Assembly: GCA_016935755.1 (NCBI GenBank)
Contig: JAFGQI010000125.1
Location: 1-64,000 of the forward strand
Direction of reading: 5' to 3'
Origin: Anaerolineales bacterium
GTDB lineage: Bacteria; Chloroflexota; Anaerolineae; Anaerolineales; UBA4823
Length of the DNA stretch: 64,000 nucleotides
Shown: positions 35,512 through 44,043 of the stretch, piece after piece
Numbering within the stretch: the first letter of the stretch is position 1
Layout of the letters: every line of letters begins with the position of its first letter
Made by a program: the position numbers and the translations under genes
Notes under the pieces: generated by a model
Database searches by the model: none
What the model was told of the DNA's origin: nothing
Seen by the model: the letters and a program-made list of their open reading frames with translations, nothing else

Positions 35512-38028
35512 CTAAAGTACTGGGCTCCCAGGAACACTTTCATCCTTACCAGAGTGATCGCTGGCGGTTCGCCGTGTGCGACGCCGCTGAGGCAGCGCGG
35601 GTTGGCTGGCCACAGGGGCTAACGCCACCTCTAAAACTTGATCCATATGTTCCACCGGCACGATATTCAATTCACTGCGGGCGCGCTTTGGTACATCCAC
35701 CAGGTCCTTCAAATTCCGTTTTGGCAGGATGACCGTCTTTAAGCCCACACGGTGCGCAGCCAGCACCTTTTCGCGCACCCCGCCCACTGGTAGAACTCGG
35801 CCTCGCAGGGTGATTTCGCCAGTCATGCCCACATGGCTGATGACTTCGCGGCCCGTGAAAGCCGAAAACAGAGCCGTGCAGATTGTGATGCCAGCGCTGG
35901 GACCATCTTTAGGGATGGCTCCTTCTGGGATATGAATATGGATATCCACCTGTTCATAAATTTCAGGATCAACCTGGTATTGGCGCGAGCGCGATTTCAT
36001 AAAGGACAGCGCAGCCTGGGCTGACTCCTGCATGACGCTCCCGATCTGTCCGGTAATCTGTAGATTTCCCTTGCCCTCGATCAGCAGCACCTCGACCGGC
36101 ATGATCTCCCCACCATTTTCCGTCCAGGCGATCGCCGTCGCCACACCGATTTCATTCTGCCGCTCAATTTCCAGATCAAAGAATTGGGGAGGGCCAAGAA
36201 AACGTTCGATTGAGGCCGGCCCGACCTGGGAGGGAAAACGCTTCTTTTCAGCTTTTGAGCGCGCCACCTTACGAAAAACGCGGCCGATCTCGCGCTCCAG
36301 ATTGCGCACGCCCGCTTCGTAGGTGTACTCACGGATCACGCGCTGCACGGCTGCATCGGCGAGGTGTAACTCATCCGGCCGCAACCCATTTTCATCAATC
36401 TGGCGCGGGATTAAAAATCGCCGGGCTATTTCCAGCTTTTCCTCTTCGATATAGCCAGGGAATTCGATCAACTCCATACGATCCAGGAGGGCTGGGGGGA
36501 TTGTGGCAGTCGTGTTTGCCGTGGTGATGAACATCACCCGGGAAAGGTCGTATGGCAGTTCAAGGTAATGATCTGAAAAAGCATGATTTTGTTCCAGATC
36601 AAGCACCTCCAGGAGGGCCGCGGCTGGATCCCCGCGAAAATCCTGGCCGAGTTTATCAATCTCGTCTAACATAAAAAGGGGATTGATGGTGCCTGCCCTG
36701 CGCATGGTTTGTAAAATCCGCCCCGGAAGCGCACCAATATATGTCCTGCGGTGCCCGCGAATTTCAGCCTCATCCCGCACTCCCCCAAGGGAAAGCCGGA
36801 CAAACTTGCGCCCCAAAGCTTCGTTGATCGAACGACCCAGTGAGGTCTTGCCCGTGCCTGGCGGCCCCACAAAGCACAAGATTGGCTGGCGCAGTTTGCG
36901 GGGGTTCAAGTTGCGGACAGCAATATATTCCAGGATGCGCTCCTTTGCCCGGGGAAGGCCATAATGCTCCGCCTCTAGAACCTCAGCGGCATGGCGCACA
37001 TCCAGGTTATCTTCGGTGGCGTTGCTCCAGGGCAGCTCCAGAATCCACTCTATATAGGTGCGAATAATCCCAACTTCTGGGGACATGGGCGGCATCTGCC
37101 CCAACCGCTCAACTTCTTTCAGGGCGCGCACCTGCACTTCCTCGGGCAGCGAGGCTGACTCAACCCGGGTTTGCAGCTCATAAATCTCCCGCGACCAGGG
37201 ATCTCCCTCGCCCAGCTCGGTTTGGATCACTTTCATCTGCTCGCGCAGGTAGAACTCGCGCTGCGTCCGATCCACTTCGCTCTGAGCCCGCGAATGGATC
37301 TCATCTTCCAACTCCAGTACATCGGCTTCTTTTGCCAACAAGCCAATAACCGCCTTTAGGCGCTCCAGGGGATCCATCATCCCCAGCAGTTGGATGCGCG
37401 CATCCAGAGTCGGTGCAATCGCGGTCACAATCATATCCGCCAGCCAACCTGGCTCATCAATATTCAACGCATATAAGTAGGCTTCTTCCGGCAGGCTGCG
37501 ATCCAGCTGAACGCATTTTTGGAACATTTCTAACACGGTGCGCATGGTTGCATCGATCTGGCGATCTACAATTGTGCCTTCAAAAACTGGCCTCGCCCGC
37601 ACCACCAGAAATGGTTCTTGCTGAACAAAATCTACCACCTCGACCCGCCGTCTGCCCTGCACTAAGGCCGAGCTGGAGTTGTCCGGCATGTTCAGCAGCC
37701 TTCCGACTGCGATTTCTACTCCGATGGGGTAAAAATCATCGCCTCCAGGATGCTCGATTTCCGCATCCCTCTGGGTCAGGGCAATCACAGTTTGATCATT
37801 GAGCTGGGATTCTTCAATAGCTTGAATCGCGGCTTCTTGAGAGAGAAAAACCGGGGAAATCATATGCGGAAAGACTACCAGATCGCGCAATGGCAACACT
37901 GGACACACGATCAGGCCATTCTCATCTGGCTCCGCATCGGGGATGTTATAAAGCTCTTCCGTTCTGCGATGCAGCGCTTCCCCAAAATCTTCACCTTCAT
38001 CACGAAAATACCAATCATTATCACGCAT
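35512..38028 (-). CDS. lon: ATP-dependent Lon protease (LonA)
   Basis: 838 aa. The N-terminal substrate-binding domain starts LIVCPVLPLRDLVVFPHMI. The AAA+ module has Walker A GPPGTGKTS, Walker B FMLDEIDKLGQDFRGDP and the sensor/arginine region. The C-terminal Ser-Lys protease domain contains IPKDGPSAGITICTALF (catalytic Ser) and LPVGGVREKVLAAHR (catalytic Lys). It degrades misfolded and regulatory proteins. The start codon lies 8 nt inside the folC gene, so the two are coupled. The C-terminal tail after the protease domain is basic (RRRTRRTASDHSGKDE). Confidence 0.97.
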   Translation of the reverse strand: MRDNDWYFRDEGEDFGEALHRRTEELYNIPDAEPDENGLIVCPVLPLRDLVVFPHMISPVFLSQEAAIQAIEESQLNDQTVIALTQRDAEIEHPGGDDFYPIGVEIAVGRLLNMPDNSSSALVQGRRRVEVVDFVQQEPFLVVRARPVFEGTIVDRQIDATMRTVLEMFQKCVQLDRSLPEEAYLYALNIDEPGWLADMIVTAIAPTLDARIQLLGMMDPLERLKAVIGLLAKEADVLELEDEIHSRAQSEVDRTQREFYLREQMKVIQTELGEGDPWSREIYELQTRVESASLPEEVQVRALKEVERLGQMPPMSPEVGIIRTYIEWILELPWSNATEDNLDVRHAAEVLEAEHYGLPRAKERILEYIAVRNLNPRKLRQPILCFVGPPGTGKTSLGRSINEALGRKFVRLSLGGVRDEAEIRGHRRTYIGALPGRILQTMRRAGTINPLFMLDEIDKLGQDFRGDPAAALLEVLDLEQNHAFSDHYLELPYDLSRVMFITTANTTATIPPALLDRMELIEFPGYIEEEKLEIARRFLIPRQIDENGLRPDELHLADAAVQRVIREYTYEAGVRNLEREIGRVFRKVARSKAEKKRFPSQVGPASIERFLGPPQFFDLEIERQNEIGVATAIAWTENGGEIMPVEVLLIEGKGNLQITGQIGSVMQESAQAALSFMKSRSRQYQVDPEIYEQVDIHIHIPEGAIPKDGPSAGITICTALFSAFTGREVISHVGMTGEITLRGRVLPVGGVREKVLAAHRVGLKTVILPKRNLKDLVDVPKRARSELNIVPVEHMDQVLEVALAPVASQPALPQRRRTRRTASDHSGKDESVPGSPVL

Positions 38029-39415
38029 TTTGCACTCCCTGTTGTTCGGTCATCTTCTGCCAGCATTCTCGAGCCGCGGCGACAACAAACAGGCTGCCCG
38101 TCACCACCACCAGCGCATCCTCTCTGGCATATGATAACGCTTCTTGCAATGCTTCCTCAACTTCATGCACCACCCTGGCAGGCTTCCCAAGGCGATGCGC
38201 CAGTTCTACCAGGTTGTCAGGATCCATCGCCCGCGGGTGGAATGAGCGCGTGGCAATGACTCGGCTAACTCGCGGCAGCAATTCGGCAAACATGCCATCC
38301 ACATCTTTATCTTCTGAAGCCCCAAACAGCAGGATCGCCTCCTGCCCAGGGAAATAATCATCTAATGCCAGGCGCAGCTTCAATGCCGAATCCCGGTTAT
38401 GCGCCGAATCCACCACGATGGTCGGATTTCGCTGCAGTACCTCAAAACGGCCAGGCCAGGAAACCTCCTGGAATCCTTTACGAATTGCCGTATCGCTGAT
38501 TTGAGCCAACCCATTCTCTTGTGCGACCTTCAAGGCCGCATAAGCCGTGGCCGCGTTCTCTACCTGGTGGTAGCCCAAGAGCGGGATTGTGAAGCGCGTG
38601 GGTTCCCACTCCTGCAAACCGCCCGACTCGATATAAGCGTCAATCAGCGCCTGTTCTGAGGCCCACCAGACCAGGAAAGTCTGTTCCTGGAGCGAATGAG
38701 ATACCGGTGCAAAGAGAATATCCTGCCCCACCTGCACCAAACGGGAATTTCGTTCAGCGGTAATCCGCTCGATCACCAGCCTGGCCTCGTCCTTCTGGGG
38801 AGATAGGACGACCGGGATGTTGTCTTTTATGATGCCTCCCTTTTCACCCGCTATCTCAGCCAGGGTCTCACCAAGAATATGGGTATGGTCATAAGATAAG
38901 GAGGTAATCACAGATAAGCACGGACGGATAACATTGGTCGCATCCAACCGGCCTCCCAGACCCACCTCGGCAACTACCGCGGTGACATTCTGCCGGGCAA
39001 AATAAAGAAACGCCAGAGCAGTCGTAATTTCAAAGGTGGTTAATTGATGACCCGCCTCCAGGTAAGGTCTCACCTCATCCACCAGCGCTACTAACTCATC
39101 GTGTCCAATAGGTTGATTATCCACCTGGATTCGTTCGGTGTAATCATGCAGATGTGGCGAAGTATAAAAACCCACGCGATAACCTGCCGCTCGCAGCGCG
39201 CTGGCACACAGGGCGGAGACCGAGCCTTTACCTTTCGTGCCAGCCACATGAATAATCGGATAGGCCTGCTGCGGTTGACCTAAATATTCCATGAAAGCTG
39301 CCATCCGACCGAGGTCGAATTTTTCGGGCGAGTAGCGAAAACCACGCGTCAGGCTGTAGTCAACAAAGCTGTATAAATAATCGATCGTTTCCTGGTAGGT
39401 CTTGTGAATGTCCAT
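38021..39415 (-). CDS. folC: Bifunctional folylpolyglutamate/dihydrofolate synthase
   Basis: 464 aa from the ATG at 39415. The TTG thirteen codons upstream is itself the -35 box of the promoter, so it is rejected. The Mur-ligase-like ATP loop VAGTKGKGSVSALCA is near residue 50, followed by FYTSPHLHDYTERIQV, FEITTALAFLYF and VGLGGRLDATN. The C-terminal domain includes VVDSAHNRDSALKL. It adds glutamate to folates and, in bifunctional forms, joins dihydropteroate and glutamate. Only 3-4 nt are predicted between +1 and the ATG, so the message is nearly leaderless. It overlaps lon by 8 nt. Confidence 0.95.
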   Translation of the reverse strand: MDIHKTYQETIDYLYSFVDYSLTRGFRYSPEKFDLGRMAAFMEYLGQPQQAYPIIHVAGTKGKGSVSALCASALRAAGYRVGFYTSPHLHDYTERIQVDNQPIGHDELVALVDEVRPYLEAGHQLTTFEITTALAFLYFARQNVTAVVAEVGLGGRLDATNVIRPCLSVITSLSYDHTHILGETLAEIAGEKGGIIKDNIPVVLSPQKDEARLVIERITAERNSRLVQVGQDILFAPVSHSLQEQTFLVWWASEQALIDAYIESGGLQEWEPTRFTIPLLGYHQVENAATAYAALKVAQENGLAQISDTAIRKGFQEVSWPGRFEVLQRNPTIVVDSAHNRDSALKLRLALDDYFPGQEAILLFGASEDKDVDGMFAELLPRVSRVIATRSFHPRAMDPDNLVELAHRLGKPARVVHEVEEALQEALSYAREDALVVVTGSLFVVAAARECWQKMTEQQGVQNA

Positions 39416-39425
39416 AAGTTTACGG

Positions 39426-39454
39426 ATTGTACTCGCGTGGTGGATTACAGACAA
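39426..39454 (-). promoter_or_regulatory. Promoter of folC-lon
   Basis: On the minus strand TTGTCT (39454-39449), a 17-nt spacer and TACAAT (39431-39426) lie 10 nt before the folC ATG. The predicted +1 is at about 39418-39419. Confidence 0.65.
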
Positions 39455-39494
39455 GGGGCATCCTGCGGTATCTGTGATATCACACGGTATCCCG

Positions 39495-39503
39495 TGGTAA
39501 AAT
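39495..39503 (+). promoter_or_regulatory. Extended -10 promoter placing +1 at the SanA-like start codon
   Basis: TGG-TAAAAT at 39495-39503 is an extended -10 element. Seven bases separate it from the ATG at 39511, so the transcript should begin at the start codon; no ribosome binding site is present. The -35 region is weak. Confidence 0.55.
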
Positions 39504-39510
39504 CTGGCGC

Positions 39511-40173
39511 ATGTTGAGGTGGATCTTGGGCGTATTTACACGGGTAATCTTAATCATCGTTCTGGCTGCTCCTGTGCTGCTGGGATTGATTCGCTTATAC
39601 ACCGCCTGGTATGCCAGCAGCCGTCTGTATGAAGAGCACGAGGCGCCTGCCAGCCGAGTAGCGATTGTGTTCGGCGCCGGCTTATGGCGAGACGGCAGCC
39701 CCACTCCAGTGCTGCGGGATCGCGTTTCTACAGCAGCCAGCCTGTATTTCGCTGGTAAGGTTGAAAAAATTCTGATGAGCGGAGATAACCGCTTTGTTGA
39801 ATATAACGAGCCAGCCGCCATGCGGGCCTATGCCATCGAGCTCGGTGTGCCAGAACAGGCAATTGCCCTGGATTATGCCGGGCGCCGCACCTACGATACC
39901 TGCTACCGGGCGATCCATATCTTCGGCGTGAAACAGGCAATCCTGGTCACGCAGAACTTTCACCTGCCGCGCGCCCTATACACCTGCAATCAACTCGGGC
40001 TGCCTGCCATCGGCGTGACAGCCGACCGCCGGGCATACGCACGCAGATCGTTGGCATTCTGGCAGATGCGCGAGATTCCCGCCACCCTGGTCGCCTTGTG
40101 GGAAGTACACGTCACACGCCCGCTGCCTGTCTTAGGTAATCCAGAACCCATATTCCCAATGGAGGCGCAATGA
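39511..40173 (+). CDS. SanA/YdcF-like DUF218 membrane-anchored protein
   Basis: 220 aa. One N-terminal membrane helix (WILGVFTRVILIIVLAAPVL) is followed by a DUF218 domain: VAIVFGAGLWRDGSPTPVL, RVSTAASLYFAGKVEKILMS, GDNRFVEYNEPAAMRAYA and ILVTQNFHLPRALYTC. E. coli SanA affects envelope barrier function and vancomycin sensitivity at high temperature; the biochemical activity is not settled. Its stop overlaps the start of the HD-domain gene by 4 nt. Confidence 0.9.
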   Translation: MLRWILGVFTRVILIIVLAAPVLLGLIRLYTAWYASSRLYEEHEAPASRVAIVFGAGLWRDGSPTPVLRDRVSTAASLYFAGKVEKILMSGDNRFVEYNEPAAMRAYAIELGVPEQAIALDYAGRRTYDTCYRAIHIFGVKQAILVTQNFHLPRALYTCNQLGLPAIGVTADRRAYARRSLAFWQMREIPATLVALWEVHVTRPLPVLGNPEPIFPMEAQ

Positions 40174-40739
40174 ACCGCTCCGAAGCCCTGGCTATCGTCA
40201 ATCAATATATCCGTAATGAAAACCTGGTTCGCCATATGCTCGCCGTAGAAGCAGCCATGCGTTTCTATGCCGAGAAATATGGCGAGGACATTGAGACCTG
40301 GGGGATGACAGGATTGCTGCATGATTTCGACTGGGAAATCCATCCCACTCTCGAGCAGCACCCCCAGGCAGGAGCGCCTCTCCTGGCGCAGCACAACGTG
40401 CCTGCCGCCATCATCCGTGCGGTATTGAGCCACGCCGATCACACGGGCGTGCCTCGGCAGAGCCGTATGGAAAAAGCTCTGTATGCCTGCGACGAAATTA
40501 CCGGCTTGATAACAGCGGTCGCCCTGGTACGTCCTTCTCGCTCGCTGTATGATTTAGAAGTTTCATCCATCAAGAAGAAATGGAAGGATCGCTCCTTCGC
40601 TGCAGGCGCCAATCGTGACGAAATCACGCGCGCCGCCGAAGAATTCGGGCTGCCGTTATGGGAGCATGTGGAGAATGTTATTCAGGCTATGCGCCGGATT
40701 GCCCCCCAGCTTGGCCTAAGCGGGAATATTACTCCGTAG
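40170..40739 (+). CDS. HD-domain phosphohydrolase
   Basis: 189 aa. An HD superfamily metal site is seen: NLVRHMLAVEAAMR (first His), WGMTGLLHDFDWE (the His-Asp pair) and IIRAVLSHADHTGV (further His and Asp). The arrangement matches small HDIG-type hydrolases acting on nucleotides or phosphate esters; the substrate is unknown. It is translationally coupled to the SanA-like gene by an ATGA overlap and converges on the lipoprotein gene, overlapping it tail to tail by 11 nt. Confidence 0.88.
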   Translation: MNRSEALAIVNQYIRNENLVRHMLAVEAAMRFYAEKYGEDIETWGMTGLLHDFDWEIHPTLEQHPQAGAPLLAQHNVPAAIIRAVLSHADHTGVPRQSRMEKALYACDEITGLITAVALVRPSRSLYDLEVSSIKKKWKDRSFAAGANRDEITRAAEEFGLPLWEHVENVIQAMRRIAPQLGLSGNITP

Positions 40740-41139
40740 CAATCTGAATCCCCTGGCAAAGATCGCCGCATTCTGTAATCACCTGGAGCACAGCATCCAT
40801 CTCTGGCTCTAAGGTTATCAGAGCACGGCCGTCCTTCAGGGTCAACGTAACCTGCAGCGAGTGCGCCTGCATCACCTTTGTCACCTCGCCGTTTTGTATC
40901 ATCGCAACCGCCTGATTCCAATAGACCTCATCCCCGTCCTTCAGATCGGGATAAAGCGAACCAACGCTGATTTTCTCTACAGTAGCGCCTGGAGCAGGAT
41001 ACCCCTGTCCTTCGACAGTTGCCTGCTGGTCTGGGCCGGGATAAGCCGTGGACGTAACTTCCTCGGGTTGGCTGGGCTGGCAGGCGGCAAGGGCCAATGC
41101 CGTTACGAATACCACAATCCAATACCATCTAAATTTCAT
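40729..41139 (-). CDS. Small lipoprotein of unknown function
   Basis: 136 aa. The N-terminus WIVVFVTALALAAC is a lipoprotein signal with Cys20, followed by a Pro/Gly/Thr-rich linker (TSTAYPGPDQQATVEGQGYP). The C-terminal 75 residues form a compact domain, SVGSLYPDLKDGDEVYW, then LQVTLTLKDGRALITLEPE, and end in CGDLCQGIQIATE, with a possible disulphide. I do not recognise the family; the AVAMIQNGEVTKVMQAHS stretch suggests a small beta-rich domain. The ATG at 41139 is preceded by an AGGAGGT-like site on the minus strand (about 41145-41151). Confidence 0.75.
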   Translation of the reverse strand: MKFRWYWIVVFVTALALAACQPSQPEEVTSTAYPGPDQQATVEGQGYPAPGATVEKISVGSLYPDLKDGDEVYWNQAVAMIQNGEVTKVMQAHSLQVTLTLKDGRALITLEPEMDAVLQVITECGDLCQGIQIATE

Positions 41140-41261
41140 ACGACCTCCTGATTATTATTAGCCAAAATGCAGTCGCATCCAAATGCCTGTATTTGACCAG
41201 GTAGGGTCGCTGCATGGCAGAATCCGGTACATTATACCCGAAAGGAAAACGGTTCTGGAAG

Positions 41262-41290
41262 TTGACATTTTGGTAAAAATAAACTAAACT
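41262..41290 (+). promoter_or_regulatory. Promoter of the recombinase-like gene
   Basis: A perfect TTGACA at 41262-41267, a 17-nt spacer and TAAACT at 41285-41290. The ATG at 41340 is about 43 nt downstream of the predicted +1. Confidence 0.65.
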
Positions 41291-41339
41291 TAAGAAAACT
41301 ACGCGAATAACCTATCCGCACTCTGCAATGGAGGCAAAC

Positions 41340-42263
41340 ATGTCGCCTGAAGAACAGCACCCTGCTGAACGTATTCCCGCTACGGCTCACATCACCAGCC
41401 AGAGTTTGATTACCCCAACCATCATTGCCTGGCAATATTTCCTGGAAGATCAGGGGCTATCCCCTCACACGATCAAAGCATTTACTGCGGATGTCCGCTT
41501 GCTGGCTTCTTACCTTCCCCCTGATCGCCATTTGGGAGACATCAGCACATTCGATTTGAATAATTTCCTGGACTGGCTGCAGACTGGTCGCGGCGTGGCT
41601 TGCAGCCCTAAATCGCTTTCTCGGCGGATTACTTCCATCAAAGCCTTCTTCCGCTGGCTGCATCAAAACGGTGTTGTCCTGATCGACCCGGCAGAGAAAG
41701 TGATTCAAAAAACTGTTTTCAGCCCCATCCCGGTTGTCCTGACTTCGGATGAAGTCCAGACTGTCTTAGAGGTCGCGGACAGGCACCGCCGAACATCAAA
41801 ACCAGATGCGCGCCCGTACACCCTGCTGGCGCTGCTGTTGTCCACCGGGATCAAAAAAGGAGAATGCCTGGCGCTCAGCCCCAACCATATCGAATTGGAG
41901 GCGCAAGGCGGACCTATCCTGTTCATTCGTTACACAAACCCGCAATATCGCTATAAAGAACGTAAAATTGCCCTACCCGAAGATTGGGTTGAAGCATTCC
42001 ACCAATACCAATCACAGTACGACACCAGCGATCGGATATTTCCCTGGTCAGCGCGCCGGCTGGAGTACCTGCTGGAAGATTTGAGCGTGGAAGCCGCCCT
42101 GGATAAGCACCTGTCGTTTGATATGTGCCGCTGGACATGCGCCCTGCAAGATCAGCTTTCTGGAATGGATCAGGAAAAAATTCGTCAAAAAATGGGGGTT
42201 TCAAAGATCCAATGGCGCGAACTAAGCATGAAATTGGCGCAGTTAGCCGGTGGACAGAGCTGA
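41340..42263 (+). CDS. Tyrosine-recombinase-like protein lacking the catalytic residues
   Basis: 307 aa from the ATG at 41340, which has GGAGG at 41330-41334; the ATG at 41328 overlaps that site. The N-terminal SAM-like core-binding domain is clear (AWQYFLEDQGLSPHTIKAF, then SRRITSIKAFFRWLHQNG). The C-terminal domain keeps the fold (LLALLLSTGIKKGECLAL, then YKERKIALPEDW). The active site is degraded: the first Arg is Lys in TGIKKGE, box II reads FDMCRWTCAL where HxLRHT is expected, the GH motif is GV, and no tyrosine sits at the end (ISKIQWREL-like). It probably binds DNA without cutting it. There are no flanking repeats or mobile genes, so it looks like a resident regulator or architectural protein. 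Confidence 0.82.
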   Translation: MSPEEQHPAERIPATAHITSQSLITPTIIAWQYFLEDQGLSPHTIKAFTADVRLLASYLPPDRHLGDISTFDLNNFLDWLQTGRGVACSPKSLSRRITSIKAFFRWLHQNGVVLIDPAEKVIQKTVFSPIPVVLTSDEVQTVLEVADRHRRTSKPDARPYTLLALLLSTGIKKGECLALSPNHIELEAQGGPILFIRYTNPQYRYKERKIALPEDWVEAFHQYQSQYDTSDRIFPWSARRLEYLLEDLSVEAALDKHLSFDMCRWTCALQDQLSGMDQEKIRQKMGVSKIQWRELSMKLAQLAGGQS

Positions 42264-42314
42264 TCTACTGATAAGAAAAAGCTGAGACATCCACCTGAAA
42301 CAGAAGCCTCGGCC

Positions 42315-43295
42315 TTAACCGCCTATCTGGCTCATGGTGCGGTTCATGGGCACCTCGCCATCTGCCAGGTTGTGGCCCCATGGTTTTTGCCAGATCGCGT
42401 CCAGCACCAATTGTCTTAAAGCTTCATCGCTGGCGCCCGCCCGCAGAGGGCTCAGCAGATCAATCTCTTTCTCGCGCAGCAGGCACAGCCTCAGCCGCCC
42501 GTCAGCTGTCAGGCGAACCCGGCTGCAGCTGGAGCAGAAAGGCTGCGTCACTGAGGCGATGAAGCCTACCGTGCCCTGTGCATTGGGCAGGCGGTAGAGG
42601 CGGGCCTCGCCATCCAGATTACCACCATTCTCCACCTGCAGAGGCCCCACCGCCGCTTCGATGCGAGTCTGGATTTCTTCTGCCCGGACTCCTTGCAAAC
42701 GCTGAAACTCCGTCGCCCCAGCAAAAGGCATCATTTCGATAAAACGCACCTGCCAGGGGTGCTCTAACGTTAACCGAGCAAGCGATACAGTATCCTCTTC
42801 GTTATGACCACGCACAACTACTGCGTTGATTTTAATGGGAATTAGTCCGGCCTCCTCAGCTGCCCGTATACCAGCCATTACATCTTCTATATGCCCCCAA
42901 CGCGTTATTTGGTGGAATTTTTCCGGGTCCAGGGTGTCCAGGCTGAAATTAACCCTCTTCAGCCCAGCATTTACCAACGGCTCTGCCAGGCGAGAAAATA
43001 AAACGCCATTCGTGGTCATGGTAAGGGAGCGCACACCAGGTGTATCCGCAATGCCCCTGACGAGACCAACTACATTCGCTCGAACCGTTGGCTCGCCGCC
43101 CGTCAGGCGGTATTTATCAAAACCCAGGCGGGCAAATAATCTCACCAGCCTTAGGATTTCGTCATCCTGCATGATTTCTTCGCCAGGCATGAAACTCATC
43201 TCAGCAGGCATGCAATAAACACAGCGCAGGTTGCAGTGGTCTGTCAGGCTGATACGTAAATAACGAATTTTTCTTCCGAAACGATCCCAGGCCAT
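42315..43295 (-). CDS. moaA: GTP 3',8-cyclase MoaA (molybdenum cofactor synthesis)
   Basis: 326 aa. The radical-SAM cluster motif CNLRCVYC is at about residues 21-28, after RKIRYLRISLTDH. The second [4Fe-4S] site CSSCSRVRLTADGRLRLC is near residues 255-275, and LTGGEPTVRANV is the SAM-binding GGEP motif. It converts GTP to 3',8-cyclo-GTP in the first step of molybdopterin/tungstopterin synthesis. The C-terminal Gly-Gly (ending MSQIGG), needed for catalysis in characterised MoaA, is present. The aldehyde oxidoreductase downstream on the other strand and the MoaD-like genes make this a pterin-cofactor neighbourhood. Confidence 0.96.
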   Translation of the reverse strand: MAWDRFGRKIRYLRISLTDHCNLRCVYCMPAEMSFMPGEEIMQDDEILRLVRLFARLGFDKYRLTGGEPTVRANVVGLVRGIADTPGVRSLTMTTNGVLFSRLAEPLVNAGLKRVNFSLDTLDPEKFHQITRWGHIEDVMAGIRAAEEAGLIPIKINAVVVRGHNEEDTVSLARLTLEHPWQVRFIEMMPFAGATEFQRLQGVRAEEIQTRIEAAVGPLQVENGGNLDGEARLYRLPNAQGTVGFIASVTQPFCSSCSRVRLTADGRLRLCLLREKEIDLLSPLRAGASDEALRQLVLDAIWQKPWGHNLADGEVPMNRTMSQIGG

Positions 43296-43329
43296 ATCTA
43301 ATATCCGAGGTGAACGATCAATAAGATTA

Positions 43330-43421
43330 AGGAGTTACGTACTTCAGGGGGAATTGGGGGTGTTTAGGCGGGCAGAGCCCGCCTAAACACCCCCAGCCAT
43401 CCACTAACTGCGTAAGTCCTA
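43330..43421. mobile_element. MITE-like insertion with 19-bp hairpin and 7-bp target duplication
   Basis: About 91 bp, non-coding. Its ends are imperfect inverted repeats: AGGAGTTACGTA at the left (43330-43341) and, on the other strand, AGGACTTACGCA at the right (43420-43409). The centre is a perfect 19-bp inverted repeat (43355-43373 with 43377-43395) with a 3-nt loop. The 7-mer AAGATTA occurs directly before it (43323-43329) and directly after it (43422-43428), which fits a target-site duplication. No transposase is present, so it would depend on a related element elsewhere. It lies between the divergent moaA and moaD-like genes. Confidence 0.7.
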
Positions 43422-43471
43422 AAGATTATCTTGCAGCAAGGATTATACAGGGGAATGAGCGGTAAGGGAAT

Positions 43472-43519
43472 TTTAAGAAAAATCTTAAAGTTGCACTTTT
43501 CAGAAGAAAATGCTACTAT
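43472..43519 (+). promoter_or_regulatory. Promoter and inverted repeat upstream of the MoaD-like/AOR genes
   Basis: TTGCAC at 43491-43496 and TACTAT at 43514-43519 are 17 nt apart. An inverted repeat, TTTAAG at 43472-43477 and CTTAAA at 43484-43489, abuts the -35 box and may be an activator or repressor site. The leader to the ATG at 43634 is about 108 nt. The rest of the 338-bp moaA-moaD gap holds only the MITE-like element. Confidence 0.6.
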
Positions 43520-43633
43520 TTACGAGTGCGCGATTTTGCACAATCTTCCTTCTGCGCGACCACATCTTACTAGTATTGAACATGCCTGAAAATTTCATCA
43601 CAGTCTGAATCTCTGATTTTTCAATGGTAGGAA

Positions 43634-44023
43634 ATGACGGATAACATCAAAGTACATGTCTCACTTTATGGCACACTGGCAAGATACGGAGGTGGAAGAT
43701 ATGTATCTACCCTGGTGGTAGAGCTGCCAACTGGCGCGAGCAAAGCCGACTTGCTAACTCTCCTGGCTATTCCCGATCGTGAGAAGGGATATTTATTCAT
43801 AAATGCAGTTCTGTGTGATGTGCCAGGGCTTACCACAGGAAACGGGCAAACCTTAAATGATCATGATCATATCGGTATTTTCTCTGTAGATCGCATCTGG
43901 CCATACCAATATCGCGACGGGATAGTAATGTCTCCAGACTTGGTTGAGGCCCTTAAAGAACATGGCCCGATGCACCATTCTTATGCACACTTAGCAGACA
44001 ATCCGACCAGTTCATCAGCATAA
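43634..44023 (+). CDS. MoaD/ThiS-like ubiquitin-fold protein with C-terminal extension
   Basis: 129 aa. Residues about 5-95 read as a beta-grasp fold: VHVSLYGTLARYGGG, TLVVELPTGASKADLLTLL, YLFINAVLCDVPG and LNDHDHIGIFSVDRIWPYQY. A tail of about 30 residues (VEALKEHGPMHHSYAHLADN) follows, so the protein does not end in the Gly-Gly that MoaD needs for thiocarboxylation. It is 20 nt upstream of the aldehyde oxidoreductase gene and surely co-expressed with it. Small MoaD-like proteins often accompany tungsten enzymes of this family. Here it may serve as an assembly or insertion partner and not as a sulphur carrier, which is inference. Confidence 0.82.
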   Translation: MTDNIKVHVSLYGTLARYGGGRYVSTLVVELPTGASKADLLTLLAIPDREKGYLFINAVLCDVPGLTTGNGQTLNDHDHIGIFSVDRIWPYQYRDGIVMSPDLVEALKEHGPMHHSYAHLADNPTSSSA

Positions 44024-44043
44024 ATTATGAAGGAGAAAAAGTT

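Noticed and set aside
41340-42263. Integrase of a genomic island
   Set aside because: Catalytic residues are absent, no attachment repeats or tRNA gene are adjacent, and the neighbours are housekeeping genes.
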